This document shows, one piece after another, positions 14,170-14,704 of a stretch of 14,704 nt of DNA. The position numbers and the translations under genes are program-made. Numbering within the stretch: position 1 is the stretch's first letter; the number at the start of each line of letters is the position of its first letter. The stretch is from Anaerotignum sp. (lineage in GTDB: Bacteria; Bacillota; Clostridia; Lachnospirales; Anaerotignaceae), in contig JAHHTX010000049.1 of assembly GCA_020024255.1 (NCBI GenBank), positions 1-14,704 on the forward strand. Direction: 5' to 3'. Under the pieces are notes generated by a model. That model made no database searches, was not told the DNA's origin, and saw only the letters and a program-made list of their open reading frames with translations.

Positions 14170-14507
14170 TCTTTTCGGCTCCTTTGTTATTTAATTTTGT
14201 CAAATTCTCTCTGTTACGGAGAATCATATTTCCACATAAATATAAATACCACATTTTTACGGATATTGCGAGTATTTTTTTTGTTATCCTGATTTTGATT
14301 GGCTGAAAGCAAAAAAACTGGTCAAAAAAATGAATAAAAATAAAAGAATCATGCTGAATTTTACTGGAGGAATATTTGGGATTTTACAAGAAAAAAAGAA
14401 ATTTTCTGTATTTCTTGTATTCTTTTGAAAAATAAGACAGTAGAATTCCTGTATCATCAGGAGATTTTGTATAAAACAGAAAAAAAGTGAAAAATGGGTA
14501 TGAGGTA
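14170..14507. other. Non-coding, very AT-rich region upstream of purC
   Basis: The purC promoter should be here on the minus strand; a TGG-TATTTA extended -10-like site near 14245-14250 is the best candidate but lacks a -35. A small dyad ATTCTC/GAGAAT (14204-14224) lies in the leader. Two short frames on the + strand (14330-14428; TTG at 14376 behind GGAGG) are too weak to call. Nothing else is recognised. Confidence 0.4.
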
Positions 14508-14536
14508 TTGTAAGGCTTTGCTTTGTAACCTATAAT
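14508..14536 (+). promoter_or_regulatory. Well-formed promoter pointing right
   Basis: TTGTAA (14508-14513), a 17 bp spacer and a perfect TATAAT (14531-14536) predict a start near 14543. A terminator hairpin follows within about 25 nt, so the product would be either a transcript of about 50 nt or a leader with early termination for a gene beyond the window. Confidence 0.55.
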
Positions 14537-14559
14537 AAAACAATGTGACAAAAAGGGAC

Positions 14560-14594
14560 AAAAAACGATGTCTTTCGAGGCATCGCATTTTTTT
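14560..14594. terminator. Bidirectional intrinsic terminator
   Basis: The stem CGATGTC/GGCATCG (14566-14572 with 14579-14585, one G-U pair, 6 nt loop) has an A run on its left and a T run on its right. On the + strand TTTTTTT follows 2 nt after the stem; on the minus strand TTTTTT follows at once. It could end a minus-strand gene located to the right of the window as well as the + strand transcript from 14543. Confidence 0.65.
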
Positions 14595-14704
14595 CCGAAA
14601 AGCAGAAATAAGGATATAGAATATAAAAATAATCGGAGAAACAGGCAGACAGCGAGAAAATAGGAGAAAAAGCTGTTTTTCGCAGATATTTTGTAGATAA
14701 GAAA

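Noticed and set aside
14170..14330. Purine or ZTP riboswitch in front of purC
   Set aside because: Searched by eye for the conserved core motifs on the minus strand; none found.
14330..14428. 32-codon frame MNKNKRIM..., and an overlapping TTG-start frame of 19 codons at 14376-14435
   Set aside because: The first has no ribosome binding site; the second has GGAGG but a rare start and very low complexity in an AT-rich region.
1..14704. tRNA, rRNA, CRISPR array, transposase gene or phage genes
   Set aside because: None seen on either strand; the only repeats found are the two-copy element and local inverted repeats.

Overview
The window (about 14.7 kb, low to moderate GC) looks like chromosome from an anaerobic, low-GC Firmicute of the class Clostridia, probably near the Lachnospirales. 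The evidence is strong AGGAGG-type ribosome binding sites, MutS2 with an Smr tail, a DegV protein, and above all a SCIFF peptide with its radical SAM maturase, a pair typical of Clostridia. The species cannot be named from the sequence alone.

Left part (1-3349): the 3' part of an AT-rich gene with a copper-amine-oxidase-N-like stalk domain (+ strand) is followed directly by a 263 bp repeat element. Then come two minus-strand genes, a CNNM/CorC-type (HlyC family) membrane protein and a DegV-family fatty-acid-binding protein.

Centre (3350-9647): a divergent intergenic region carries promoters for degV and mutS2. mutS2, an OmpR-type response regulator and a sensor histidine kinase follow on the + strand with short gaps, so the kinase pair may be partly co-transcribed with mutS2. 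A strong 13 bp hairpin separates regulator from kinase, and a strong terminator follows the kinase. A 340 bp non-coding stretch with inverted repeats leads to a LysR-type regulator whose -10 box lies inside a perfect palindrome.

Right part (9648-14704): just after the LysR gene lies a second, longer copy (about 551 bp) of the same repeat, with a 51-codon open frame at its left end. On the minus strand, read right to left, come purC, an Orn/Lys/Arg-type PLP decarboxylase, scfA (46-aa SCIFF precursor) and scfB (its SPASM radical SAM maturase). An intrinsic hairpin sits between scfA and scfB and could set the peptide-to-enzyme ratio. The last 535 bp hold no convincing gene, but do hold a well-spaced promoter aimed at a bidirectional terminator.

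The most unusual item is the two-copy repeat (586-848 and 9667-10217). It sits immediately 3' of a + strand gene both times, has 13 bp terminal inverted repeats when the intact end of each copy is compared, shares an in-frame 39-codon block and a tandem-hairpin terminator, and differs by a clean internal indel of about 290 bp. It resembles a terminator-carrying MITE. A second point of interest is the SCIFF peptide, which has Gly just after its fifth Cys, where characterised relatives, as I recall, carry the Thr used for the thioether bridge.
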